Numbered from the stretch's first letter, positions 48,456 to 58,068 are shown. The stretch: DNA of 64,000 nt from Paenibacillus sp. FSL K6-0276 (GCF_037977235.1 NZ_CP150276.1:1922001-1986000), one strand, 5' to 3'. Numbers and translations: made by a program. Notes: generated by a model from the sequence alone, not told the origin.

Positions 48456-49175
48456 TTGAGAGGTAATCGATTGTACAAAAAGGCAGTTATGGTGACCATT
48501 ATGGCCGTGATTTTAAGCTGGGTATCCATTGTGAATCCGTCAGTGAACGCAGATGCATCTGATCCTACGCCTTCAGCAACTTTAGTAGGGAGTAAAGGGG
48601 TAGTTACGCCAGGTGAGTCTTTTACAGTGAAATACGGGGTCACTAGTGTCACAAGTAATGTGTACGCACAGGACATTACATTTGAATTTGATCCAGCGGT
48701 CATGGAATATGTTCCAGATTCAATCCGCTCTCTGCAGGAAGGCGTAATTATTATCAACGAACCAGCTACAAGCATCCCTGGGAAGCTCCGGGTTCTCTTG
48801 GTAAGTTTGGGTACTCAATATCCGATTACCAGTGATGCTGATATCGTAGAGCTTGGTTTCAAAGCAGCAGATCTAACACAAGATACAGACGGGGTTATCC
48901 GGCTTACTCAAGCGATAATAAGCAACGATAAAGGCGAAGAATCCGGAATCAACCCGGCATCCTTAACGATTCAGATAACAATAAATACGGGATTACCTGA
49001 AGACGTGAATGGCGATGGCAAGATAAGCATTGGTGACCTTGGAATTGCAGCCTCCCACTATGGCAAAGATTCAACAAGTCCAGATTGGAATAAAGCGAAA
49101 ATTGCGGATCTGAATAAGGATGGGAAAATTGACATATCTGATCTTGCGGCCATTGCAACGAAATTAGTGGAGTAG
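48456..49175 (+). CDS. Secreted cohesin-dockerin adaptor protein
   Basis: A 239-residue protein with nothing but a signal peptide (about 1-32, ending VNA), one cohesin (about 40-175; VYAQDITFEFDPAVMEYV, PGKLRVLLVSLG) and one type I dockerin (about 182-239) with both calcium loops (DVNGDGKISIGDL, DLNKDGKIDISDL). It has no catalytic or carbohydrate-binding module. The obvious role is as a link that binds a dockerin at one end and a cohesin at the other, lengthening or branching a complex. The start is TTG behind AAGGAGTGAGAAGGA. It stands between the GH101 and GH95 genes. Confidence 0.88.
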   Translation: MRGNRLYKKAVMVTIMAVILSWVSIVNPSVNADASDPTPSATLVGSKGVVTPGESFTVKYGVTSVTSNVYAQDITFEFDPAVMEYVPDSIRSLQEGVIIINEPATSIPGKLRVLLVSLGTQYPITSDADIVELGFKAADLTQDTDGVIRLTQAIISNDKGEESGINPASLTIQITINTGLPEDVNGDGKISIGDLGIAASHYGKDSTSPDWNKAKIADLNKDGKIDISDLAAIATKLVE

Positions 49176-49212
49176 ATAATCATTGGTTGTCATTATGAGA
49201 GGGGATCGACAA

Positions 49213-52200
49213 ATGCAAATCGGTAAAAGCAGATTAGTCAAAAGGACGGCAGTTCTACTATCTGTATGGATTGCTTGCTCACAGCTACTTAGCAGTATAC
49301 TTCCGGCTAATGGGGTCCTAGGTCCAAAAGTGTATGCAGATGTACAGCCGGTAGCTGAGACTGCGGCTGCGGCAGATCAGGATTTGTCATTATGGTATCG
49401 TGCGCCGGCAACCAACTGGGAGACTCAGGCTCTGCCGATCGGAAACGGTCACATGGGCGGGATGGTATTTGGTGGTATTGAGCAGGAGCGGATTCAGTTT
49501 AATGAAAAGACGTTATGGAGCGGTGGGCCTGGAGCAGATCCGAATTACCAATATGGTATTAAAGACGGTGCGGAGCAACATGTTGAGACCATAAGACAGC
49601 TTCTAAAAGAAGGAAAGATTAATGAAGCCAAGGCTCTTGTAGGGAACATTACTGGGGTTATGGGAGCTGGTGATAGTTCTTTCGGAGCGTATCAAGCATT
49701 TGGAAACGTGTTCCTAGATTTTAATCGTCAGTCAGCCTATACCGTAACGGCGAGCTCGGATAACCCACAATACGGCGAGCCTATTTCCAATTTAACCGAT
49801 GGTTCGGTAGAAACGAAATGGTATTCAGGTGATGGAGCACCACCTTTTTGGGTGCAATGGGCATATGAAGAAGCTAAAGTAATTACCGGCTATTCATTCA
49901 CTTCAGGAAATGATGTGCACGACCGGGATCCGAAGAACTGGACGCTGAAAGGCTCGAATGACGGGCAGCAGTGGACCCAACTAGATAACAGATCCAATGA
50001 AGAGTTTGCGAGCTACAAGCTGAAGAAATCATATACCTTTTCCAATGCTAAAGCTTATAAATTTTATAAATTCGATCTTGTAAGTAAAGGCGGAACGAAA
50101 ATTCAGTTATCCGAGATGGAGATGACAAGCGCATCGGGTAACAGTGGTGCTCAGACGTACTCTGATTATCGGCGTGAGTTGAATCTTAATGACTCGATGG
50201 CAAGAGTGTCCTACACTTCGAAAAAAGTGAAATACAAGCGGGAATATTTCATCAGTTACCCGGATAAGGTCATGGTGATGAGACTGACTACGGAAGAGAA
50301 TCAGCCGATGACCTTTGATGTTCGCCTTACCGGTGCTCAGCCGTCCAATACGGTGAAGGGTGAAGGAAATAAACTAACGCTAAGCGGGAAGGTACCCAGT
50401 AATAAGATGGCATACGAAGCTCAGCTTCAAGTGCAGCATGAAGGAGGAACTGTAACAGCGAAGGATGGAAAACTTACGGTGAACGGGGCGAGTGCCGTCA
50501 CGATCCTGATGACGGCTGCAACAGATTATGCCAATAATTATCCAACGTATAAGAGTGACAAGACGCCAAAAGATGTTGTAGAAGCCAATTTAAATGCAGC
50601 ATCCGCTAAATCATTCAATCAGTTGCGTGCATCTCATTTGGCAGATTACAAGGAACTGTTCGATAGAGTTTCACTTGATCTTGGTGGGGTTGCTGCAAAT
50701 CTCCCTACGAATGAGCTTTTGAATGGTTATAAAACGAATGCTAGCGACGGAGAGAAAAGAAGCTTGGAGGCATTATTTTTCCAATATGGTCGTTATTTGC
50801 TTATCGCATCCTCCCGGGAAGGCTCACTGCCTGCAAACCTACAAGGGGTATGGAACCAAGTCAATACTCCACCATGGAACAGTGACTATCACACGAATAT
50901 CAATGTGCAGATGAATTACTGGCCTTCCGAAGTTGTTAACTTAGCGGAAACCGACATTCCGTACATTGATTACATCGATTCTCTGCGCGAGCCGGGTAGA
51001 GAAACAGCTCAAAGACATCATGGAATCGAAGGGGAAGGTTGGGCGATTCATACCGTCAACAATCCATTTGGTTATACAGCACCAGGCTCTGACTTCTATT
51101 GGGGCTGGTCACCGGCTGCCAACGCATTCATGGTGCAGCAGGTGTGGGATCATTATGCGTTTAGTGGAGATGAGGGTCTGTTAAGAGACCAAGTGTACGA
51201 CATTATCAAGGAAACAACACAATTTTGGGTTAAATACTTGGTGGAAGATTCGGACGGAAGTCTAGTGTCATCTCCTTCCTACTCTCCAGAGCAAGGAGAT
51301 ATATCCATCGGTGTCTCGTATGATCAGGAATTAATCTGGGAATTGTTCACACAGTTCATAAAGGCTAGTGAAATCTTGGGTGTGGATGAACAGCTGCGGA
51401 ACGAGGTTATGGAGAAGCGAAGCAAGCTCTGGATGCCGCAAGTCGGAAGCTGGGGACAGGTGCAGGAGTGGAAGAATGATATCGATAGTCCTACAGATCA
51501 GCACCGCCATATCTCGCATCTGATCGGCTTGTATCCAGGAACACTTATTAATGAAGTGGATAATCCTGATTTGTTTGCAGCAGCAAGAGTAACATTGAAT
51601 TCTCGCGGTGACGGCGGAACAGGATGGAGTAAAGCAAATAAGATCAATTTATGGGCACGTCTGCTAGATGGTAACCGTGCACACAAACTGTTAGGTGAGC
51701 AGCTTAGAGGCAGCACGCTCGACAATTTGTTTGATACACATCCACCGTTCCAAATCGACGGTAACTTCGGAGCAACCTCCGGAATTGCGGAAATGCTTCT
51801 GCAAAGCCATGCTGGAAGTATAGATTTACTAGCTGCTTTACCTGATGCATGGTCTACCGGAAACGTCAAAGGGCTTGTGGCAAGAGGTGGATTTGAAGTG
51901 GATATGCGCTGGGAAGGCACGATTCTGAAAGAAGCGGTACTCACTTCCAAGCAAGGAAATAAGGCCTCGGTTAAATATCCTGGATTTGTACAATCCAATA
52001 AATTCAAGGTCGTCCGTGTTGGAAGCGGGGAATCCATCAAATTCACGGCGAATGGGAATTTGATTGAATTCCCAACGGTAAAAGGACAGCAATATAAAAT
52101 TGTATCTAGTGTAAAACCACCTGTGCTACCAATAAAAGTAGATGATAAAGATCCATCGATTGTATACACCGGAACGTGGAATCCTTACAGTGACGCAGGC

Positions 52201-53124
52201 GATTATAAAGGCACCGAAAGCTATAGTAATCAGCAAGGGGCTTCAGCGTCGTTCACGTTTACAGGAACATCGATTAAATTTATCAGTGCTTTGCAGGCAA
52301 ACCACGGACATTTCGATGTGTATCTCGATGGGGCGCTAGCCGCTGAAGGTGTTGATGGATATGGTCCATCGACGATGAAACAGCAGGTATTGTTCCAACA
52401 ATCCGATCTATCCAAAGGGGAACATACGATTAAGATTGTCGTGAAAGGAACGAAGAACAATGCCTCTTCGAATACCATTGCGATGATTGATGCTTTCGAA
52501 TATGTACCTGTCGAATTGGATGAACCTACTGCAGTAACTTTAAGTGGACCTAAATCGATAAATCAAGGCCAGACCTTTACTGTAGATATGGGAGTTAGCA
52601 ATGTAACAGATGCGACCTATGCGCAAGATATTCGATTAAAGTACGACGAGAATCTCCTGGAGTACATCACAGCCGAATCTGTGAACGATGGGGTTCAGGT
52701 GTTGGAATCAATGAATGATCCGATCGGAACCATTCGTCTAATCACGGCTAGTACGGAGGCTGGTATAACGGGTGATGCCAAGGTGCTTGAACTAAGCTTT
52801 AAAGCAAAGTCAGTGACGAAGTCTGAGTTAGCGAGCATAAAGGTAAGCAGTGCTATATTTGGTGACGAGAATGGACTGGAGACTGAAGCCGATCTCTCAA
52901 ACATTGAGGTCGAGATTAAGGCAGATGAACAGCCACCGGTAAAATCCGGAGACTTGAATGATGATGGTAAAGTGAGTATCGGTGATTTGGCGATTGCAGC
53001 TTCGCACTATGGTAAAGATCAGAACAGTGTAGATTGGCAGACGGCTAAGCGTGCAGATCTTAACAATGACGGAAAGATCGACATTATGGATTTAGCGGCA
53101 ATCGCTCAAAAAATACTGAATTGA
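49213..53124 (+). CDS. GH95 alpha-L-fucosidase with cohesin and dockerin
   Basis: About 1303 residues. Signal peptide (about 1-42), then GH95: N-terminal beta domain ([20 protein letters not shown]) interrupted by an F5/8C module (about 180-310), and the alpha/alpha barrel with probable catalytic N562/N564 ([13 protein letters not shown]), E693 (SPEQGD) and D849 ([11 protein letters not shown]). A carbohydrate-binding-like module (about 979-1098), cohesin (about 1105-1238) and dockerin (about 1245-1303; [26 protein letters not shown]) follow. GH95 removes alpha-1,2-linked fucose (some members act on L-galactose), exposing core glycans to GH101. The ATG at 49213 has AGGGGATCGACAA; the frame opens at 49183. 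Confidence 0.92.
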   Translation: MQIGKSRLVKRTAVLLSVWIACSQLLSSILPANGVLGPKVYADVQPVAETAAAADQDLSLWYRAPATNWETQALPIGNGHMGGMVFGGIEQERIQFNEKTLWSGGPGADPNYQYGIKDGAEQHVETIRQLLKEGKINEAKALVGNITGVMGAGDSSFGAYQAFGNVFLDFNRQSAYTVTASSDNPQYGEPISNLTDGSVETKWYSGDGAPPFWVQWAYEEAKVITGYSFTSGNDVHDRDPKNWTLKGSNDGQQWTQLDNRSNEEFASYKLKKSYTFSNAKAYKFYKFDLVSKGGTKIQLSEMEMTSASGNSGAQTYSDYRRELNLNDSMARVSYTSKKVKYKREYFISYPDKVMVMRLTTEENQPMTFDVRLTGAQPSNTVKGEGNKLTLSGKVPSNKMAYEAQLQVQHEGGTVTAKDGKLTVNGASAVTILMTAATDYANNYPTYKSDKTPKDVVEANLNAASAKSFNQLRASHLADYKELFDRVSLDLGGVAANLPTNELLNGYKTNASDGEKRSLEALFFQYGRYLLIASSREGSLPANLQGVWNQVNTPPWNSDYHTNINVQMNYWPSEVVNLAETDIPYIDYIDSLREPGRETAQRHHGIEGEGWAIHTVNNPFGYTAPGSDFYWGWSPAANAFMVQQVWDHYAFSGDEGLLRDQVYDIIKETTQFWVKYLVEDSDGSLVSSPSYSPEQGDISIGVSYDQELIWELFTQFIKASEILGVDEQLRNEVMEKRSKLWMPQVGSWGQVQEWKNDIDSPTDQHRHISHLIGLYPGTLINEVDNPDLFAAARVTLNSRGDGGTGWSKANKINLWARLLDGNRAHKLLGEQLRGSTLDNLFDTHPPFQIDGNFGATSGIAEMLLQSHAGSIDLLAALPDAWSTGNVKGLVARGGFEVDMRWEGTILKEAVLTSKQGNKASVKYPGFVQSNKFKVVRVGSGESIKFTANGNLIEFPTVKGQQYKIVSSVKPPVLPIKVDDKDPSIVYTGTWNPYSDAGDYKGTESYSNQQGASASFTFTGTSIKFISALQANHGHFDVYLDGALAAEGVDGYGPSTMKQQVLFQQSDLSKGEHTIKIVVKGTKNNASSNTIAMIDAFEYVPVELDEPTAVTLSGPKSINQGQTFTVDMGVSNVTDATYAQDIRLKYDENLLEYITAESVNDGVQVLESMNDPIGTIRLITASTEAGITGDAKVLELSFKAKSVTKSELASIKVSSAIFGDENGLETEADLSNIEVEIKADEQPPVKSGDLNDDGKVSIGDLAIAASHYGKDQNSVDWQTAKRADLNNDGKIDIMDLAAIAQKILN

Positions 53125-53129
53125 AAGAT

Positions 53130-53165
53130 GGATGCCTGAGTTTATACTCAGGTGTCCTTTTTTTT
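53130..53165 (+). terminator. Terminator after the GH95 gene
   Basis: GGATGCCTGAGT pairs with ACTCAGGTGTCC around TTAT, followed by eight T. Confidence 0.93.
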
Positions 53166-53167
53166 CT

Positions 53168-53269
53168 AAAAATATAAGAATGTATAAGTTTCACGCTATA
53201 CATTATCCTTATATTTCTCGCATTAACGCTTACCATCCTTATAAGGACGCCGAAGGCGTTAATGCTTGT
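53168..53269 (+). repeat. Structured ~100-bp intergenic repeat, copy 3
   Basis: Full copy. Hairpin 1 is AATGTATA/TATACATT around AGTTTCACGC; hairpin 2 is GCATTAACGC/GCGTTAATGC with an inner CATCC/GGACG. Compared with other copies the stem changes are paired. It occupies a third of the 311-base gap before the sugar-binding protein gene; a TATAAT at 53345-53350 is the only promoter hint in the rest. Confidence 0.85.
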
Positions 53270-53435
53270 AAAAAAAGGTTCTACAGGACAAAAAGTATCA
53301 ACTCTACATCAAAAGAGATCATGTGGTTACGTTTTTATGGCCTATATAATGGAAAAGTATTAATAGAATCACAGTCAGAATTGTGAAATCGAGAGCCTAA
53401 AGAAGTCGAGCAAGTTTATTCGGGGGGGATAGCTA

Positions 53436-54806
53436 ATGAAAAGCAAGGGTAAAAAGAAAGCGGGATTAAGTCTAGTTATGATGTCCATTGTATTGTCTCT
53501 GGCAGGGTGTGGTGGAGGAACAAATGGTGCGGAAGCTCCTGCTCCTGAGAAGACTGCTTCGACGCAGAATGAGCCGGTGAAGACAGACGATCCCAAGCCC
53601 GAAGAGCCGAAAGTAGCGGGAGACCTCGAAATCCAATATTTTGTCGGTGGTTATGGGGATGGTTGGTGGAAAGAAGTGATTGGTGAATTCAAGAAGAAGT
53701 ATCCGGATGTCAACATTAAAGAATCCGCAGGTTCTCAGATTAACGAGCAAATGAAGCCTCGCTGGATCCAAGGTAATCCACCAGATGTCGTATATATCGA
53801 CGGAGCAGGATCGAACGAAACGCAAATGGTACTCGATGACCAATTGATGGATATTACAGATTGGGTTAAAGATGCGAAAAATGTGGACGGCGAACCGCTT
53901 ACGAGCAATTTGATTGCACCTCCACAAGACTACAGTGGCAAAAACTATACGATTCCACTCGTATTCGGATCATGGGGAACCTTCTATGATGAAACCCTTT
54001 TTACTGAAAAGGGGTGGGATATTCCAAAAGATTGGGATAGTTTCCTTGCCACTAGTGAAAAAATCAAAGCAGATGGCGTTTATCCTTACATCCATACCGG
54101 CAAATACCCATATTACATCGTGGGAGGTCTCTTAAATACAGGTTTTGTATCTGAGAATGGAGACAATCCGCAAATCTTAAAGGATCAAGAAGCAGCTAAA
54201 GAAGGTTCTTTCAAAAATGATGCTGTAGCGAATACCTTGAAAAAGATCGTTGATATGAGGGGAAAAGGTTATTTCGATAACGCATCGTTCGGTATGAGTC
54301 ATACGGACTCCCAAATGCTCTTCTTGCAGCATAAAGATGCAATGATTCCTAACGGCTTGTGGTTGGAAAATGAAATGAAAAAAGATGTACCAGAAGGCTT
54401 CAAATTTGGATTCATTCCTTCCGTTATGCAGAAGCCGGGCGGTAAATTTGTGGCTATTCCTTACACTAGTAATATTGCAATTGCAAAGAAGGCTAAAAAT
54501 CCAGATGCAGCAAAAGCATTTATTGAATTTATCTTTACAAAACAAGCCGCAGTTCGTTGGGCTGAGCTAACAGGCGCTTTGATGAACGTCAAGGCAGATC
54601 TGGAATCTTCAGGCGCAAGTGATGTTGTTAAAACAGCAATGAAATATTTCAACGGAAGTGACACGATCGTTGCTCCTGTATTTAAATTGGCCGCGGACAT
54701 TGAGCAGGCAGAGAATGATGCAACCATTGCATTACTGCAAGGTTCCATTACACCAGAAGAATGGATGGACCGTATGGAGAAGGCGGCAGCCAAAATCCGG
54801 AAGTAA
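53436..54806 (+). CDS. Sugar ABC transporter solute-binding lipoprotein (CUT1 type)
   Basis: A 456-residue family 1 solute-binding protein. The lipobox LAGC places the lipidated Cys at 25, followed by a Glu/Pro/Lys-rich linker and the binding fold (LEIQYFVGGYGDGWWKEV, NPPDVVYIDGAG, AIPYTSNIAIAKKAKNPDAA). It is anchored in the membrane and delivers an oligosaccharide to the two permeases that follow. Its place after the GH95 gene suggests that the ligand is a product of the glycosidases (such as Gal-GalNAc or fucosylated fragments), an inference. No ATPase gene lies here, so a shared MsmX-like ATPase is expected. Confidence 0.9.
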   Translation: MKSKGKKKAGLSLVMMSIVLSLAGCGGGTNGAEAPAPEKTASTQNEPVKTDDPKPEEPKVAGDLEIQYFVGGYGDGWWKEVIGEFKKKYPDVNIKESAGSQINEQMKPRWIQGNPPDVVYIDGAGSNETQMVLDDQLMDITDWVKDAKNVDGEPLTSNLIAPPQDYSGKNYTIPLVFGSWGTFYDETLFTEKGWDIPKDWDSFLATSEKIKADGVYPYIHTGKYPYYIVGGLLNTGFVSENGDNPQILKDQEAAKEGSFKNDAVANTLKKIVDMRGKGYFDNASFGMSHTDSQMLFLQHKDAMIPNGLWLENEMKKDVPEGFKFGFIPSVMQKPGGKFVAIPYTSNIAIAKKAKNPDAAKAFIEFIFTKQAAVRWAELTGALMNVKADLESSGASDVVKTAMKYFNGSDTIVAPVFKLAADIEQAENDATIALLQGSITPEEWMDRMEKAAAKIRK

Positions 54807-54883
54807 GTTCCTTTCTAAGCAATCAGAGGACATAGGTGCCTCTGATTGTTCTTTCAAATTTAAGGGGAGGATGGCTTACGCCC

Positions 54884-55780
54884 ATGAAGAACAATAAATT
54901 GTGGAAACGTAATTTGTTTATTGCGAGTTTCTTGCTGCCTACGTTTGCTATCTTTTGTTTATTCACTATTTATCCGCTGTTTCGAGGCTTGTACCTAAGC
55001 TTCTTTGATTGGTCAGGCGGTTCCGAATCGATGAATTTTATCGGCATTGATAATTATAGACAATTATTCTCGGATGAGATCATACCAAAGGCCATTTCGA
55101 ATGATTATTTCTTGATTTTTTGGAAGGTCATCTTAATTATGTTGCTTGCAACGTTTTTCGCAGTATCATTGACCCGTCTTAAATTGAAAGAATACGGTTT
55201 TTACCGAGTGGTGTTTTTCTTTCCGAATATCATTTCCGTAGCCGTTATCGGTGTATTGTGGAGTTTTATATACAATCCCCGTCTTGGATTCTTGAATGCG
55301 TTCATCTCGTTATTTACAGGAAAACCTGTGGAAACGAACTGGTTAGGTGACTCAAACCTCGCAATGTGGTCACTTCTTCCTCCTAGTGTATGGGCCGGAA
55401 TCGGATTCTATATGCTGCTCATCATCGCTTCTATTCTAGGTATTCCTTCCTCGCTATATGAAGCAGCCAGTATTGATGGTGCGGGGCAATGGGAGCAGTT
55501 CACTCGAATTACTTTACCGCTGATCTGGGAGCAATTCAAAACCTCTATCATTCACATCGTAATCACAACACTGAATGGTTCCTTTATTATCGTTAAGCTG
55601 ATGACGGATGGTGGCCCGGATAATCAGACACAAGTTCTCGGTTATTATTTGTATCAGATGGGCTTCAAGCAGTTCCATTTAAGCTACGGGGCAACCATCG
55701 GGGTGCTGATATTACTGTTGTCTTTAATCACAACTTTAATTTTGCAACGTATTCTTCACCGGGAGTCCATTGAAATGTAA
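54884..55780 (+). CDS. Sugar ABC transporter permease (MalF/UgpA type)
   Basis: A 298-residue binding-protein-dependent permease with six probable spans. The first-span segment FIASFLLPTFAIFCLFTIYPLFRGLYLSFFDW is typical, and the EAA loop is YEAASIDGAGQWEQFTRITLPLI, the contact for the ATPase. The frame opens at 54836; the ATG at 54884 begins the family N-terminus (KNNKLWKRN) with GGGGAGG thirteen bases before it. It overlaps nothing but is followed 13 bases later by the second permease. Confidence 0.92.
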   Translation: MKNNKLWKRNLFIASFLLPTFAIFCLFTIYPLFRGLYLSFFDWSGGSESMNFIGIDNYRQLFSDEIIPKAISNDYFLIFWKVILIMLLATFFAVSLTRLKLKEYGFYRVVFFFPNIISVAVIGVLWSFIYNPRLGFLNAFISLFTGKPVETNWLGDSNLAMWSLLPPSVWAGIGFYMLLIIASILGIPSSLYEAASIDGAGQWEQFTRITLPLIWEQFKTSIIHIVITTLNGSFIIVKLMTDGGPDNQTQVLGYYLYQMGFKQFHLSYGATIGVLILLLSLITTLILQRILHRESIEM

Positions 55781-55793
55781 GGAGGAAAATACT

Positions 55794-56660
55794 TTGAACG
55801 ATAGTCCCACCAAAAAACCACTTCTGCTGATATCAAAAATTGCAGTTCGATTTTTCCTCATCTTGTGGAGCTTGGTTGTCTTATATCCGGTTCTTTGGAC
55901 ATTCCTGACTTCCTTAAAGGATAATCAGCAGGTTATGCTCGGGAAACCATGGGATTTTCCATCTATTTTTCGTTTTGAAAACTATACAAATGTGTGGAGC
56001 AGAGCAAACTTTGGTGATTACTTTTTTAACTCCATTATAGTAACCGTGGCAAGTACACTGTTATCGCTTATTATGGCTGCTACAACAGCATATATATTAG
56101 CTCGTTTTACATTTAAATCTAGAGGCCTGTTTTATTTTGTATACGTTGCTTCGATGATGATTCCAACAACACTCGGATTGATACCGTTGTTCTTTCTTCT
56201 CGGAGATATGAATTTGTCCAACTCCCTAGTAGGGCTCACGCTTGTTTATTCCGTCGGAACGATTGGCATCCTTCCATTCGGTATCTTCTTTCTGGTTGGA
56301 TTTTTCAAGGCACTTCCCCGTGAGCTTGAAGAAGCCGCAACAATTGATGGATCTTCACTATACGGCGTTTTCTTCAAGATCATGTTGCCATTATCGAAGC
56401 CCGGTTTAATCACGGTAGGAATCATGAATGCTTTAACGGTGTGGAATGAGTACATCATGGCCACGGTATTGATCAACGATCCAGAGAAATACACTATTCC
56501 TGTAGGAATAGCCATTATGCAAGGGGAAATGCAGTACAGAACGGAATGGGGGCCATTGTTTGCAGGGCTTTCCATTTCTATGATCCCTGTCATTGTGATG
56601 TATGTGTTGTATCAACGTCAAATTACTGGTGGGTTAACAGCAGGTGCGTTGAAAGGTTAA
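55794..56660 (+). CDS. Sugar ABC transporter permease (MalG/UgpE type)
   Basis: A 288-residue permease with six probable spans, YPVLWTFLTSLKDNQQ after span 1 and the EAA loop EEAATIDGSSLYGVFFKIMLPLSKPGL, characteristic of the second permease of CUT1 sugar importers. The TTG at 55794 has AGGAGGAAAATACT; an in-frame ATG at 55770 lies inside the upstream gene and lacks a site. It ends the operon binding protein-permease-permease; a structured repeat follows. Confidence 0.92.
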   Translation: MNDSPTKKPLLLISKIAVRFFLILWSLVVLYPVLWTFLTSLKDNQQVMLGKPWDFPSIFRFENYTNVWSRANFGDYFFNSIIVTVASTLLSLIMAATTAYILARFTFKSRGLFYFVYVASMMIPTTLGLIPLFFLLGDMNLSNSLVGLTLVYSVGTIGILPFGIFFLVGFFKALPRELEEAATIDGSSLYGVFFKIMLPLSKPGLITVGIMNALTVWNEYIMATVLINDPEKYTIPVGIAIMQGEMQYRTEWGPLFAGLSISMIPVIVMYVLYQRQITGGLTAGALKG

Positions 56661-56670
56661 TTGCTGGTAT

Positions 56671-56775
56671 TTAAAATTATAAGAAAGTATAAGTTTCACG
56701 ATATACTTTATCCTTATAATTCTCGCATAAACGCTTACCGTCCTCAAATGGACGCCTAAGGCGTTTTAGCTTGTG
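56671..56775 (+). repeat. Structured ~100-bp intergenic repeat, copy 4
   Basis: Full copy. Hairpin 1 is AAAGTATA/TATACTTT around AGTTTCACGA; hairpin 2 is GCATAAACGC with an imperfect GCGTTTTAGC arm and inner CGTCC/GGACG. It ends just before TAGGAGGTG, the ribosome site of the decayed gene that follows. With copy 3 it brackets the sugar importer as direct repeats. Confidence 0.85.
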
Positions 56776-56782
56776 ATAGGAG

Positions 56783-57140
56783 GTGTTAAGGAAATGCCGA
56801 AGAAGATTCTCAGCATCTTCAACAGAAACTCATGATGCTTGGCTTGCGCTCAATGAAATTTTGATCAATGAAGGGATTGAAAGACCGGGAACTGCCAATC
56901 CGGCTATTCAGGCTGAACCTGCTGGAAATATAGGGAATGAAGCATCTCTGTCTGTTGACCGAAAGCTATCAACCTTCTATATGCCGGGTGCTGGGAACAC
57001 GGGGTCCTTAAATTACAAGTTGTCAAAGGACACGAAGGTAAAAGAAGTAATTGTTTTGCGAAATCCAGCGGATCATTCAAATGAGCAGTGTCCGTGCAGG
57101 ATGAGAGTGGGTGGCATAAGGTAGGTAATCTGTCTTCATC
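56783..57140 (+). pseudogene. Frameshifted remnant of a large secreted glycosidase
   Basis: A good ribosome site (TAGGAGGTGTTAAGG) leads to ATG at 56794, but the frame stops after 13 codons. Protein-like pieces lie in different frames: AEEDSQHLQQKL, then DAWLALNEILINEG and LSTFYMPGAGNTGSLNYKL, then after a shift near 57083 VSVQDESGWHKVGNLSSS and a stop. The pieces resemble ancillary modules after the catalytic domain of GH84-type hexosaminidases (low confidence on family). No signal peptide or catalytic domain remains. The reading continues into the open cohesin-dockerin frame at 57144, so this was probably one gene. Confidence 0.65.
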
Positions 57141-57143
57141 TTA

Positions 57144-57776
57144 ATGAATGGTGAGGTTGATCCACCAGGTAAGATGAGTTCTATTCTGTCTGGGGTAGAC
57201 TCTGTAGCTGGAGGTAGAGGTTTTCAACTGGTTTTTGGGGTGAAGAGTGTAACAGATGCTGTGTATGCGATGGATGTAACCATGAACTATGATCCTAAGC
57301 TGTTGGAATTCAAATCGGCTACTTCCTTACGCAATGGTATTCAGGTGCTTGAAACCGCTAATAGCACGCCAGGAAAACTGCGACTGCTGGTGGTCAGTGA
57401 AGGTGCGGACAACGCTGTGACTGGTAACATGCAGTTGTTATCCTTGGATTTCGGTGCTAAGACAGTAATGGAGGCTACAGAGAGTACGATTCAGATTGAA
57501 AAAGTCATCGTAGCAGATGCTGAAGGCAAGGAGAGCGAAACCGTTACGTCGAGCCATAAGATCAAGATAACTGCTGAGGATCCTGAGCCTGGTATTACTG
57601 GTGACATCAATAAAGATGGCAAAGTGTCCATCGGTGACTTGGCGATTGTCGCTGCTAATTATGGCAAAGATACCAGCAGTCCAGATTGGACTGAGGCCAA
57701 ACGTGCCGATATCAATAAAGATGGTGTGATTGATTTGAAAGACTTTGCGCTAGTAGCTCGTAAGATAACAGAATGA
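57144..57776 (+). pseudogene. Open cohesin-dockerin tail of the decayed glycosidase
   Basis: 210 codons are open, encoding a cohesin (about 12-145; VYAMDVTMNYDPKLLEF, PGKLRLLVVSEG) and a type I dockerin (about 152-210; [26 protein letters not shown]). Both calcium loops look intact, with the YGKDTSSPDW linker shared with the other dockerins. There is no signal peptide and no ribosome site at the ATG, so even if translated it would stay inside the cell. It is best read as the 3' part of the pseudogene before it, though a recent origin is suggested by its open frame. Confidence 0.75.
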
Positions 57777-57977
57777 GCCAAACACTCGATAAGGCGAAAA
57801 AAAACTGTAAAAGTACATTTTTCTAGAATTGAAAGGTTGCTAAAGCACTAATTCCTGCAAATCTGCAGTTATTTTTGCTCTAGAAGTAGCATTCAACCCA
57901 TAAGCATGGAAATGCCTGCACATTTGCAGGCTTTCTATGATTTGGTGAGCAACGAGCGTCAACATACATCATAATCG

Positions 57978-58030
57978 AAAAAAAGGAGTGTCACAGTTCA
58001 ATCATGGCTTTTGGGACACTTCCTTTTTTT
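57978..58030. terminator. Bidirectional terminator before the VOC gene
   Basis: AAAAAAAGGA-GTGTC pairs with GACAC-TTCCTTTTTTT around a 20-base loop; A and T runs give tails both ways. The 200 bases before it hold two short GCCTGCA/TGCAGGC-type hairpins (near 57862 and 57912) and no gene. Confidence 0.8.
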
Positions 58031-58068
58031 GCTTGATTACAAGTATTGTTAACTTAAAAAGCGACGGC

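Noticed and set aside
51498..52169. 223-codon frame opposite the GH95 gene
   Set aside because: Lies wholly inside a clear coding region, no ribosome site, low-quality composition.
57858..57931. Short GCCTGCA/TGCAGG hairpins after the decayed glycosidase
   Set aside because: Stems of 7 bp without T-runs or repeat structure; noted only as gap content.
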